From Imbroritus primus (GTDB lineage Bacteria > Pseudomonadota > Gammaproteobacteria > Burkholderiales > Burkholderiaceae), in the NCBI RefSeq assembly GCF_964332355.1, contig NZ_OZ201293.1, forward strand, positions 248,001 to 312,000: a stretch of 64,000 nucleotides of DNA, given 5' to 3'. The notes below the pieces were generated by a model. It did no database searches and had not been told where the DNA came from. It was given only the letters and a program-made list of their open reading frames with translations. Position numbers and translations under genes: made by a program. The number at the start of each line of letters is the position of its first letter. The stretch's first letter is position 1. This document shows, in pieces, positions 1 to 8,426 of the stretch.

Positions 1-68
1 CGGCGGCGGCGCAGGGCCAGCGCATCGAGCAGGGCGAGCTGTTGGTCGAGATGGACGAGCAGGTTCAT
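1..68 (-). CDS. bioF: 8-amino-7-oxononanoate synthase, N-terminal fragment
   Basis: Only the first 22 codons lie in the window; the gene continues past base 1. The ATG at 66-68 overlaps the bioA stop as ATGA, so the two are translationally coupled. The readable start MNLLVHLDQQLALLDALALR matches the usual BioF opening, a helix rich in Leu and Gln that ends in an arginine run. BioF is the PLP enzyme that condenses pimeloyl thioester with L-alanine, the first committed step of biotin ring assembly. The call rests on this short match and on the position after bioA. Confidence 0.75.
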   Translation of the reverse strand, partial: MNLLVHLDQQLALLDALALRRR

Positions 69-1510
69 GCCATGGTTCCGTTCAGCGTAGCCCGCAGGAT
101 CGTCGCGGTCTGTTCGGCCAGCCAGTCGATCTCGTCATCGCTGATCACATATGGTGGCATCAGGTACACGGTACGCCCGATGGGGCGCATCAGCACGCCA
201 TGCGCGCGTGCGGCGAGATGGAAGCGTTCGCTGAAGCGTTCGCCGATCCATTCCGGAGCGACATCGAAGGCAAAGATCATGCCCTGCCGGCGCAGATGGG
301 TGATTACGCCATCGGCCAGCGCACCCGCGAGTTCAGACTGCAGTGCGGCGGCGAGCCGCGCGCCGCGAGCGCGGTTGCGTACCAGTACGTCTTCGCTGTC
401 GAACAGGTCGAGCGTGGCAAGCGCGGCGCGGCAAGCCATGGGATTTCCAGTGTACGAGTGCGAATGCAGGAAGCTGCGGTTGATGTCCTCGTCCTGAAAA
501 CGCGCATAGATGGCGTCTCGCGTCATCACCAGCGCGAGCGGCAGATAACCACCGCTGATGCCTTTTGACAGGCACAGGAAATCCGGCCACACCGGTTGTG
601 CCGCGGTACCGGCCTGCTGGCACGCGAAAAAAGTACCGGTGCGGCCGCAGCCGACGGCAATCTCATCGGCCACCATGTGTACCGCGTAACGGTCGCACAG
701 CGCGCGTACGCGTTCCAGATAGACAGGGTCGTGCATTGCCATGCCGGTGGCGCATTGGACGAGCGGTTCGATCACCACGGCGGCGATCTGCCCGGCACGT
801 GCCGCGAGCAGCGCTTCGAGCGCATCGGCGGCGCGGTGCGCGACATCGGCCGCGCTTTCACCGACGGCGGCCTCGCGCATGTCGGGCGAGGGCACGATAT
901 GCGCGGGCGTGATCAGCGGCGCATAGGCATCGCGGAAGATCGCCACGTCGGTGACGCCCAGCGCTCCGAGCGTCTCGCCATGGTAGCCATGCTGCACGCA
1001 GACGAACTCGCGTTTTTCCGGTTGGCCCGCATTGCGCCAGAAATGGAAACTCATCTTCAGGGCGATCTCGACCGCCGAGGCGCCATCCGAGGCGTAGAAG
1101 CAATGCCCCAGCACGCCGCCCGTCAGGGCCGACAGGCGTTCCGAAAGTTCCACCGCCGGCCCGTGGGTGCACCCCGCGAGCATGACATGGGCCATGCGGT
1201 CGAGCTGGTCCTTGAGCGCGGCATTGAGCGCCGGATGCGCATGCCCGAACAGATTGACCCACCACGAACTGGTGGCGTCGAGATAGCGCCGGCCAGCGTA
1301 GTCATGCAGCCAGACGCCCTTGCCATGGGCCACCGGCAGCGGCGGCGCGGCCTCGAGGCGGATCGTCTGCGTGCACGGATGCCATACCGCCGTGCGCGAG
1401 CGGGCCTGCCACGTAGCGTTGTCCGCAGCATGGCAGGCCTGCTCCCTGCCGGGTGCAACAGCCGGATCGGGCATGGGGGTGGCAAGGGCAGCGGGGGCAA
1501 CACGGGACAC
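65..1510 (-). CDS. bioA: Adenosylmethionine-8-amino-7-oxononanoate transaminase
   Basis: PLP-dependent class III aminotransferase that converts 8-amino-7-oxononanoate to 7,8-diaminopelargonate using S-adenosylmethionine as amino donor. The 481 residues show the aminotransferase core: YHGET at 176-180, the DEIAVGCGRTG segment from Asp282, and the Schiff-base lysine Lys316 in CLSKGISGG. The GTG start at 1510 is chosen because GAGGAG lies six bases upstream; the first internal ATG (1474) has no ribosome site. The N-terminus is about 30 residues longer than typical. It overlaps the next gene, bioF, by four bases, so this is the first visible gene of a biotin operon running out of the window. Confidence 0.95.
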   Translation of the reverse strand: MSRVAPAALATPMPDPAVAPGREQACHAADNATWQARSRTAVWHPCTQTIRLEAAPPLPVAHGKGVWLHDYAGRRYLDATSSWWVNLFGHAHPALNAALKDQLDRMAHVMLAGCTHGPAVELSERLSALTGGVLGHCFYASDGASAVEIALKMSFHFWRNAGQPEKREFVCVQHGYHGETLGALGVTDVAIFRDAYAPLITPAHIVPSPDMREAAVGESAADVAHRAADALEALLAARAGQIAAVVIEPLVQCATGMAMHDPVYLERVRALCDRYAVHMVADEIAVGCGRTGTFFACQQAGTAAQPVWPDFLCLSKGISGGYLPLALVMTRDAIYARFQDEDINRSFLHSHSYTGNPMACRAALATLDLFDSEDVLVRNRARGARLAAALQSELAGALADGVITHLRRQGMIFAFDVAPEWIGERFSERFHLAARAHGVLMRPIGRTVYLMPPYVISDDEIDWLAEQTATILRATLNGTMA

Positions 1511-1560
1511 AGCGCACTCCTCGACCAGCGGATGCTGGCGATATCGGTCGGGACCGGTCT

Positions 1561-1589
1561 ATCTTAGGGAAGGCGCCGGAATGCGGCAA
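1561..1589 (-). promoter_or_regulatory. Possible sigma-70 promoter for bioA
   Basis: On the minus strand, TTGCCG (1584-1589) and TAAGAT (1561-1566) are separated by 17 bases, each matching four of six consensus positions. Transcription from here would give a leader of about 45 bases before the bioA GTG. The surrounding gap 1511-1749 holds no gene. The assignment is from sequence only and is moderate at best. Confidence 0.35.
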
Positions 1590-1749
1590 TGCACGTCAAA
1601 AATGGAAGTTGAGTGCGGTTTGGCGGAAATTCGCTATGGATTGCGTGAAGAAGAAGGCGTTGTGCTGGCGAGGGCGCTTGTGCTGGCCGGCTACGGGGGT
1701 GCCATGCGTTTCGCCCGGCACCTGGATTTCCGCGTCTTTTGCCGCGCCT

Positions 1750-2157
1750 TCACGCCAGCATGTCGCCATCCACGTAACGCCAGCGGCCGTCCGTGCGGAC
1801 AAAACGGCTGCGCTCGTGCAGCCGGTAGGCGCGCCCATTGATCTTGTAGCGTGCTACGAACTCCACTTCGGCATGGCTCTCGTCGCGCGGCGTATATGTC
1901 AAGACCTTCAGGCCCAGCCATTGCGTCGGCGTGCCATCATCAAGCGAGGCCGGGCAAGTGGCCGGATCCCAGGTGGCGCGCAGATAGGCTGTGTCGCCGA
2001 GCACGTACGCGGTGTAGCGCGAGCGCATCAGCAGGTCTGCGCGGGCCGGTGCCTCCGTGCCGGCGAGGTAGGGGCCGCAGCAGGCGGCGAGCGTGGGCCC
2101 GCCACAAGGGCAGGCATCGCTCCCGGGTGCGGGCTTGTGACGGGCGCCCTTGCTCAT
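1750..2157 (-). CDS. YchJ-family (UPF0225) SEC-C-type metal-binding protein
   Basis: A 135-residue protein of the YchJ/UPF0225 family. The N-terminus carries a Cys cluster (Cys16, Cys18, Cys26, Cys27 in ACPCGG and AACCGPY) of the SEC-C type that can bind zinc. It is followed by the conserved ARADLLMRSRYTAY stretch and an NTF2-like C-terminal part ending in a WRYVDGD motif. The molecular role of the family is not known. The ATG at 2157 overlaps the stop of the upstream membrane protein gene as ATGA, so the two are co-translated. The reading frame stays open far upstream, but that part is the shadow of the neighbouring gene. Confidence 0.85.
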   Translation of the reverse strand: MSKGARHKPAPGSDACPCGGPTLAACCGPYLAGTEAPARADLLMRSRYTAYVLGDTAYLRATWDPATCPASLDDGTPTQWLGLKVLTYTPRDESHAEVEFVARYKINGRAYRLHERSRFVRTDGRWRYVDGDMLA

Positions 2158-3221
2158 GCCGCTCCTGCTTCTACCGGGGCCGCGCGCTCTGTCGCGCCGG
2201 TGCCGCAGGCATGGCAGTAATGCGCGAAGGCATTCTTGCGGGCATCGCACTGGGTGCACTTGTTGAACAGGCAGATCCCGCAGTGCATGCAGAAGTTGCG
2301 TTGCGGGTCGTCGGTGGCAATAGGCCGCTCGCAGCCGGGACAGATTTTCTTGGCGAGGCGGCTTTGCGCCACGTCGTAGTCGAGCATCTGCCGGCGTGCG
2401 CTGTCGGGCTGGCGCTCGGCCTCGCGCTGGCGTTCGAGGTAGCGTTGCAGCGCGCGGATGGCGTAGTGGCCGATCACGCCAGTCAGCACAATGCCGACGA
2501 GGTAGCGCACATAGCCGCCGTAGCTCGGCAGGTACGGGACCAGTTCGACGAAGAACGCAAAACCGGCGAAGAAGATAAAGCCCCACACGAACGGCCAGTA
2601 GCGGCTCTTGCGGTGCTTGACGAACAGCCAGCCGGCGATCGCCAGCAGCGGCAGAGTCAGCGCCAGCCGCAGACCGAATACGCGCAGCTCGCTGGCGCGC
2701 ATTGCGCGCTCCAGTTCCTTGCGGCCGCTCTCTTCTAGAGTGTTCAACTGGTCGCGCGCCTGTTGTTGCTCGGTGCGCACGGCCAGTGCGCGCTGCCGCA
2801 GCCCTTCGACCGTGCGTTCGGCGGTGCGCTCGCGCGCGACCAGCGCATCGAGCTCCTGCGTGCGCCGGGCGATTTCCGGATTCTGCGCGGCTTCGGTTGT
2901 AGCCGTGCGCGACGCGATCCAGTTCTGGAAGGCTGCGCGGGCCTGACGCGTGTCGTTGCGCGCGGCATCGAGCAGCAACTGCGCACGCGCGGTTTCATCA
3001 TTGTTTTGCTTGAGCGTGACATCCGCGGCATCGATGCGCTGGCGCAGCGGCCCGGCGCTCGCCTGGTCGACGAAATCCTCGAGGCGGGGCGTATTGTCGA
3101 CGCGTGGCAGGTCGCTGACCACCAGGCTGCCCAGGCCGATCAGAAAGTTGGCGAAGACAATGGCGATCAGCCAGAGGCCACGCTGGAACCACGCTTCACT
3201 GAAGCGCAAGCCTTTTTTCAT
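2154..3221 (-). CDS. Membrane protein with coiled coil and C-terminal double zinc ribbon
   Basis: A 355-residue integral membrane protein of unknown function. One hydrophobic segment lies at about 15-36. A long, charged, probably coiled-coil region spans about 55-175, rich in Ala, Arg, Gln and Glu. Three further hydrophobic segments fall at about 183-200, 208-227 and 236-255. The C-terminal 70 residues hold paired Cys motifs (CPGC, CMHC, CTQC, CHAC) that look like two zinc ribbons, probably cytoplasmic. It is translationally coupled to the YchJ-like gene, which also has a Cys cluster. The family recurs in Burkholderiales as a zinc-ribbon protein without an assigned role. Confidence 0.7.
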   Translation of the reverse strand: MKKGLRFSEAWFQRGLWLIAIVFANFLIGLGSLVVSDLPRVDNTPRLEDFVDQASAGPLRQRIDAADVTLKQNNDETARAQLLLDAARNDTRQARAAFQNWIASRTATTEAAQNPEIARRTQELDALVARERTAERTVEGLRQRALAVRTEQQQARDQLNTLEESGRKELERAMRASELRVFGLRLALTLPLLAIAGWLFVKHRKSRYWPFVWGFIFFAGFAFFVELVPYLPSYGGYVRYLVGIVLTGVIGHYAIRALQRYLERQREAERQPDSARRQMLDYDVAQSRLAKKICPGCERPIATDDPQRNFCMHCGICLFNKCTQCDARKNAFAHYCHACGTGATERAAPVEAGAA

Positions 3222-3495
3222 ATCAGTCAGCTCCTTGCAGTCGGAACGGCAATCCTTGATTGCAATGCTCGCGATTGTGGCACGTCAACCCGCGGGAAGG
3301 GGTGCCAGACCGCAGGCAACGCCGGCTGCCCGCATATAGGTGGAAATACGTTGTCTGCGAAGGCAGGGCGAGCAGTGAATGCCCGGCAATACCCGGCATA
3401 TTGGTCTGATGCTGCAGTGATCGTCCCAAGCTGCGCCTGCGGTCCAGGTCGAGGCATGGGCGCGTGGACGTCGCAGCATCCTCATGAGCGGGGGT

Positions 3496-4185
3496 TCACC
3501 AGGGAATGGCGTTGCCGTCGTGGTTCAGGAAGGCGCCGTTGTGGGCGCGGCTGATTTCGGCGAGCACGATGCGCATTTCCGTGACGCTGCGCTTGGGCGA
3601 GATTTCCGCCAGCGGGCCGCCCATGTCGGTGCGCACCCAGCCCGGATGCAGGGCGACCACCGTGGCCTGCTGTGCCTCGAGCGCGGTGGCCTTGACGACC
3701 ACATTGAGCGCAGCCTTGCTGGCACGATACAGCCAGTTGCTATTGCTCTCCATTTCGCCGAGGCTCGCCATGCGGCTCGACAGCACGGCCAGCGCACCGC
3801 CCTTGCCGCCGCGCGCCTGCGTGGCGGCTTCCACAGCGGGGAGGATGATCGGCAGGGCCATCATCGGGCCCAGCACGTTGGTGCGCATCACCGTATCGAA
3901 ATTGTCCTGGTGCACCGGCTGGATGCCATGGGTGCGCATGCCCATCACACCCGCGCAGTAGATGGCGGCATCGAACGCTTCGCCGTCGATCTTCCAGCCC
4001 AGCGCAGCGACAGCGGTCGGGTCGGTCAGGTCGAGCCGGTGGACTTCCGCGCCGAGCGCCTCGAGCGCGCGCTGGCCGTCGTCGCTGCGCGTGGTGGCCA
4101 CAACGCGCCAGCCATCGGCGCGATACTGCCGCGCGAACTCCAGTCCGATGCCGCGCGACGCGCCGAGAATCAAAGCCACAGGCAT
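3496..4185 (-). CDS. SDR-family NAD(P)-dependent oxidoreductase
   Basis: A classical-size (229 residues) short-chain dehydrogenase. The nucleotide-binding motif GASRGIG is at residues 8-14, an NAG-like CAG follows strand 4, the catalytic serine is in the VLSSRMASLGE region, and the catalytic YRASK motif is intact. The architecture resembles CsgA/sniffer-type SDRs rather than FabG. The ATG at 4185 has AGGGGGAAATGGC ahead of it, a clear ribosome site. It stands alone between two minus-strand groups, and the flanking gaps (3222-3495 and 4186-4371) show nothing recognisable. The substrate cannot be told from sequence. Confidence 0.85.
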   Translation of the reverse strand: MPVALILGASRGIGLEFARQYRADGWRVVATTRSDDGQRALEALGAEVHRLDLTDPTAVAALGWKIDGEAFDAAIYCAGVMGMRTHGIQPVHQDNFDTVMRTNVLGPMMALPIILPAVEAATQARGGKGGALAVLSSRMASLGEMESNSNWLYRASKAALNVVVKATALEAQQATVVALHPGWVRTDMGGPLAEISPKRSVTEMRIVLAEISRAHNGAFLNHDGNAIPW

Positions 4186-4371
4186 GCCATTTCCCCCTGG
4201 ATGCTGTTCTTGAAAAACCCCCGGCAGAACGCAGGCATCCTGCTGCCGCCCTGTCCGGTCTGGCGATGCGATGTCACGCGCCGCTCCCGCTCATCTTACC
4301 GTGGCTACCCGCGATGCTGGCAGCTGCGATTGACATCCGCATGAACCGGCTGGCTTTCGGCCAGCTATTGC

Positions 4372-5568
4372 CTACAGCCGTTCGATGCCGACCGCCGTGG
4401 CTTCGCCGCCGCCGATGCACAGGCTGGCAATGCCGCGCCGCCCGCCGCTGGCGCGCAGCGCGCCCAGCAACGTGGTCATGATACGCGCTCCTGATGCGCC
4501 GATCGGGTGACCGAGCGCGCACGCCCCGCCGTGGATGTTCAGGCGCGCATGCGCAATGCCGAGGTCGTGCATGGCGGCCATGGGCACGACGGCAAAGGCC
4601 TCGTTGATTTCGAACAGGTCGACGCTGTCGATGTCCCAGCCGAGACGCATACATAGCTTGCGGATGGCGTGCACCGGCGCGGTGGTGAACCAGGCTGGGG
4701 CTTGTGCATGCGTAGCGTGGCCCACCATCGTCGCCAGCGGCGCGAGGCCGAGCTGCTGCGCTGTGGAGGCGCGCATCATGGTCAGTGCGGCAGCACCATC
4801 GCTAATCGAAGAAGACGAGGCGGCCGTCACGGTACCGTCTGGCGCAAAGGCCGGCTTGAGCGTGCGGATCCGGTCGGGCTGGATGCGGCGCGGGCTTTCG
4901 TCGCTGTCGACGCGGGTCTCGCCATGGCGTGTCGTGACGGTGACTGGGGCAATCTCCCAATCGAAGGCGCCGCTGTGTGCGGCCAGCTGGGCGCGTTGTA
5001 CCGAGGCTAGCGCGAAGTCGTCCTGCGCCGTGCGGGTAAAGCCGTAGTGCGCGGCACACGCCTCGCCGTAGGTGCCCATGGCACGGCGGCTGCCGTCCGG
5101 CATCCGGTCGTAGGCATCCTCGAGGCCATCGAGCATCATGTGATCGAATACCATGCCGTGGCCGATGCGGTAGCCGCCGCGCGCCTTGGGCAGCAGGTAC
5201 GGCGCATTGCTCATGCTTTCCATGCCGCCGGCGATGCCGATCCGGAAGGCGTCGGCCACGAGCGCGTCATACACCTGCATGGCGGCGCGCATGCCGCTGC
5301 CACACATCTTGTTGACGGTCGTGCAGGCAGTCGCTTCTGTCAGTCCGGCCGCGAGCGCCGCCTGTCGGGCTGGCGCCTGCCCTTGGCCAGCGGGCAGCAC
5401 GCAGCCCATGACCACTTCGTCGACCTGCTCGGCCTGCACGCCGGCCCGTTCGAGCGCTGCGCGAATTGCCACGGCTCCGAGCTGGGGGGCGGTCAGGCTG
5501 GACAGTTCACCCTGGAATGCCCCCATCGGGGTGCGTGTGGCGGACACAATGACGATCGGATCGTGCAT
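4372..5568 (-). CDS. Acetyl-CoA C-acyltransferase (thiolase)
   Basis: Thiolase that makes or cleaves beta-ketoacyl-CoA, in fatty acid degradation or acetoacetyl-CoA formation. The 398 residues carry the acyl-accepting cysteine Cys89 in NKMCGSGM, the EINEAFA motif, the catalytic His354 in GHPIGASGARI and the second cysteine Cys384 in CIGGGEA. The start at 5568 is preferred over an in-frame upstream codon because AAGGAGA sits directly ahead of it and the protein then begins MHDPIVIVSATRTP as in other thiolases. It follows the carbonic anhydrase gene by 54 bases on the same strand. Whether it is biosynthetic (PhaA-like) or degradative is open. Confidence 0.92.
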   Translation of the reverse strand: MHDPIVIVSATRTPMGAFQGELSSLTAPQLGAVAIRAALERAGVQAEQVDEVVMGCVLPAGQGQAPARQAALAAGLTEATACTTVNKMCGSGMRAAMQVYDALVADAFRIGIAGGMESMSNAPYLLPKARGGYRIGHGMVFDHMMLDGLEDAYDRMPDGSRRAMGTYGEACAAHYGFTRTAQDDFALASVQRAQLAAHSGAFDWEIAPVTVTTRHGETRVDSDESPRRIQPDRIRTLKPAFAPDGTVTAASSSSISDGAAALTMMRASTAQQLGLAPLATMVGHATHAQAPAWFTTAPVHAIRKLCMRLGWDIDSVDLFEINEAFAVVPMAAMHDLGIAHARLNIHGGACALGHPIGASGARIMTTLLGALRASGGRRGIASLCIGGGEATAVGIERL

Positions 5569-5622
5569 GACGTTCTCCTTCCCGGCACGCAAGCCTTCGC
5601 GCCCCGCCCTGCGGAGCTGCAT

Positions 5623-6291
5623 TCAGCGCCGGCCGTAAGCGTCGACGCTGTATTGCTGGTAGGCGCGTTCCAGCTGTTCATGCAACTGTTCGTTGCTGGC
5701 GACGGCCATGCCGAGTTCGCGTATCAAGCCATCGGATACACCATACACCCATCCGTGGATCGTGATCGATTGGCCACGGTCCCAGGCGTCTTGGATGACT
5801 GTGGTCTCGCACAGGTGCTTGACCTGCTCGATGACGTTCAACTCGCACAGCTTGTCGTGCGCTTCTTCCTCGCGCAGGATCGAACCGAGGTAGCGCTCGT
5901 GCTTGGAGGCGACGTCCTGCACATGGCGGATCCAGTTGTCTGCCAGGCCGACGCGCAGCTTGAGGAGCGCCGCGCGCACGCCGCCGCAGCCGTAGTGGCC
6001 GACGATGGTGATGTGCTTGACCTTGAGTACGTCGACGGCGAACTGCACGACCGAGAGGCAGTTGAGATCGCTATACACCACCACATTGGCGATGTTGCGG
6101 TGGACGAATACCTCGCCCGGCGCTAGGCCAAGAATCTGGTTGGCGGGTACGCGCGAATCGGAGCAGCCGATCCACATGTATTCGGGCGATTGCTGGTTGG
6201 CCAGGCTGTTAAAAAACTCAGGGTCTTCCGCATTGACCTGGTCGACCCAGTCGCGGTTGTTCTGGAAAAGTACCTTGATGTCATCGGTCAT
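5623..6291 (-). CDS. can: Beta-class carbonic anhydrase
   Basis: Zinc enzyme interconverting carbon dioxide and bicarbonate in the cytoplasm, supplying bicarbonate for carboxylases. The 222-residue protein has the beta-class zinc ligands Cys43, His99 and Cys102, and the Asp45-Arg47 dyad in CSDSRVPA. The length and the MTDDIKVLFQNNRDW start resemble the E. coli Can (YadF) type. The ATG overlaps the aceK stop by four bases, so it is translated with aceK. That link joins bicarbonate supply with control of the isocitrate branch point, which is an inference from position only. Confidence 0.93.
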   Translation of the reverse strand: MTDDIKVLFQNNRDWVDQVNAEDPEFFNSLANQQSPEYMWIGCSDSRVPANQILGLAPGEVFVHRNIANVVVYSDLNCLSVVQFAVDVLKVKHITIVGHYGCGGVRAALLKLRVGLADNWIRHVQDVASKHERYLGSILREEEAHDKLCELNVIEQVKHLCETTVIQDAWDRGQSITIHGWVYGVSDGLIRELGMAVASNEQLHEQLERAYQQYSVDAYGRR

Positions 6292-8090
6292 TTCGACTGC
6301 TCCTGTGTGGCGACGCCGTAGCGGTTGATGAAGCGCTCGCTCGCGTCATATGCGTAGAAATCATGCACCTGTCCGGCTTGCAGCCGTGTCTTGAAGGCCT
6401 GCCACATCTCCGGCTCGAAGATGTCGGCGTGGTGCTTCAGGAAAGCCTGGCGGACGCGCGGGTCGCCCAGCAGGAAGGTGCGGTAGGTCTCCGGGAAAAT
6501 GTCGTGCGGGCCGACGCTGTACCACGGCTCGCTGGACATTTCCTCCTCCTCGTTGCGCGGTTCGGGCACCTTGCGGACGTTGATGTCCGTGAGGTACTCG
6601 ATCTCGTCGTAGTCATAGAACACCACGCGTCCGTGACGTGTGACGCCAAAGTTCTTGTAGAGCATGTCGCCGGGGAAGATGTTCGCGGCGATCAGCTCCT
6701 TGATGGCGTTGCCATATTCGATGATGCCCTGGTCCACCTGCTCGTCCGTGCCTTCCTGCAGCCAGATATTGAGCGGCGTCATGCGGCGTTCGATGTACAG
6801 GTGGCGCACGACGATCTCGTCCTCGCCACTCTGGCTGCGCTGGTACTCGACCATCGACGGCGCATGCTGCTCGAGCTCGCGCACCAGCGCCGGGTCGAAG
6901 CGCGAGAGCGGGAAGGCGACGTTCGAATATTCCAGCGTATCCGCCATGCGGCCGACGCGGTCGTGCTGCTTGACCAGCAGGTACTTCGACTGGATCAGTG
7001 CGCGCGTGGTTTCCTTGGGCGCCGGGAAAAAATCCTTGATGACCTTGAAGACATACGGGAACGACGGCAGCGTGAACACCAGCATCACCAGGCCCTTGAT
7101 GCCAGGCGCCGAGATGAAGCGGTCGGACGAGTATTGCAGGTGGTGCAGGAAATCGCGGTAGAACAGGTTCTTGCCGTGCTTCTGCAGGCCCAGCGAGGTA
7201 TAGATTTCGGCGCGGGGCTTGCGCGGCATGATGTCGCGCAGGAAGGTGACGAAGGCCGACGGGTTTTCCATGTCAACCATGAAGTACGAATGCGTGAAGC
7301 TGAACAGGATCATCAACTGCTCCTTGTGGAGCAGCACGGTGTCCAGCGTCAGCCTGCCGCTGGGGCCGAACAGGATCGGGATTGCCAGCGGGATGGTGAC
7401 ATCGCCGTTCAGCACGCGGCCGATGATGTACGCGCTCTTGTTGCGGAAGAACAGCGACGACAGCACGTGGATCTGGAAATTCGGGCGCACCTTGAAATCG
7501 CCGAAACGTTCCATGAAGGCACGCAACACGTAGTCGATATCGCGCTGCAGGTTTTCGAACGGCCGTTCCAGCTGGAAGTTGTGGATGATGCGCTCGAAGG
7601 TCGCCGCCATGCCGGCCAGTGCGCCGGGGTAGTACACGCGGTAGGTGGGGCGCGTGCCGCGTTCGTGCGTGTCGATGTACTCCGTGGAGATCGCGGGCCG
7701 CACGAAGATGAAATCGTTGTTGAAGTACGAGCGGTGCAGGATGCGCGTCGTGACCGAATTGAAGAAGGTCTCGGCCAGCTCCGGCTGGTGATGATTGGTC
7801 AGCAGGCCGATGTAGTGCAGCTTGATCTGCTGCCAGATCTCGTCGTCGATGTTCTCGGCGTCGTATTCATCCTCGAGCAGGATCGTGGTTTCCTTGACGC
7901 GCTCGTCGTAGTAAGCGATACGGTCGCGCTGCAAGCGCTGCAGGCCATGCCAGTCACCGGCTTCGAACATGGTCTTGGCGCTGTGGCTGACCTCCCGGAA
8001 GATCCGGTAATGCCGGTCGAAACCGTCCAGCATGGTGCGCGCAACGTCGTAGGCAATCTGCGAGGAGAGTAGCTTGGGGAAGTGCGACAT
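6288..8090 (-). CDS. aceK: Isocitrate dehydrogenase kinase/phosphatase
   Basis: Bifunctional enzyme that phosphorylates isocitrate dehydrogenase, and removes the phosphate, to steer isocitrate between the citric acid cycle and the glyoxylate shunt. At 600 residues it is close to the usual AceK length. It shows the family's N-terminal regulatory half and C-terminal kinase fold, including FGPSGRLTLDTVLLHKEQL and, further on, a VVFYDYDEIEYL segment resembling the kinase metal-binding region. No aceA or aceB lies nearby, so it is separate from the glyoxylate operon of enteric bacteria. It leads a group with can (ATGA overlap) and the thiolase. A divergent intergenic region of 336 bases lies ahead of it. 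Confidence 0.95.
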   Translation of the reverse strand: MSHFPKLLSSQIAYDVARTMLDGFDRHYRIFREVSHSAKTMFEAGDWHGLQRLQRDRIAYYDERVKETTILLEDEYDAENIDDEIWQQIKLHYIGLLTNHHQPELAETFFNSVTTRILHRSYFNNDFIFVRPAISTEYIDTHERGTRPTYRVYYPGALAGMAATFERIIHNFQLERPFENLQRDIDYVLRAFMERFGDFKVRPNFQIHVLSSLFFRNKSAYIIGRVLNGDVTIPLAIPILFGPSGRLTLDTVLLHKEQLMILFSFTHSYFMVDMENPSAFVTFLRDIMPRKPRAEIYTSLGLQKHGKNLFYRDFLHHLQYSSDRFISAPGIKGLVMLVFTLPSFPYVFKVIKDFFPAPKETTRALIQSKYLLVKQHDRVGRMADTLEYSNVAFPLSRFDPALVRELEQHAPSMVEYQRSQSGEDEIVVRHLYIERRMTPLNIWLQEGTDEQVDQGIIEYGNAIKELIAANIFPGDMLYKNFGVTRHGRVVFYDYDEIEYLTDINVRKVPEPRNEEEEMSSEPWYSVGPHDIFPETYRTFLLGDPRVRQAFLKHHADIFEPEMWQAFKTRLQAGQVHDFYAYDASERFINRYGVATQEQSK

Positions 8091-8426
8091 GGGGGCGGCA
8101 ATCAGGCTGCAGGTGTCCGATTGTAGTTGGGTTTGGCAGGCGAAGGAACGCGTCGGGGTGTCGATCCCGCCAGTTTGCGCTGCTTCCGCACAATTTTCAC
8201 AAGGAACGTTTGTGCGGACATGATTGCAGATGAGAGGGCAATCGCGGTGAGTTGCGCAAACTTGCTGAAATTAGCACGGTCGTGCGATGCGCTGCCGCAT
8301 TTTCGCTTACCATTGCATGATTCAAGGACCCATCAGACCACCGGCGTGGTGCGCCTGGCGTTGGCACCGCGCAGGTGCCTGCATATTGCTCCCGCGCCAC
8401 GATGCGCCGGGCGCGGAGACCCCCAC
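8091..8426. other. Divergent intergenic region with an 8-bp inverted repeat
   Basis: This 336-base gap separates aceK (leftward) from the hydrolase gene (rightward) and should hold promoters for both. The only clear structure is CCGCACAA (8186-8193) repeated inverted as TTGTGCGG (8210-8217), with 16 bases between. It could be an operator or a transcript hairpin in the aceK leader. The rightward reading frame stays open through much of the gap, but it has no ribosome site and an Arg/Cys-rich composition, so it is not taken as coding. Confidence 0.5.

Noticed and set aside
6363..8072. Long plus-strand open frame of 569 codons opposite aceK
   Set aside because: aceK is certain from its motifs. 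The opposite frame is rich in Arg, Val, His and Asp with no recognisable domain, as expected of an antisense shadow in GC-rich DNA.
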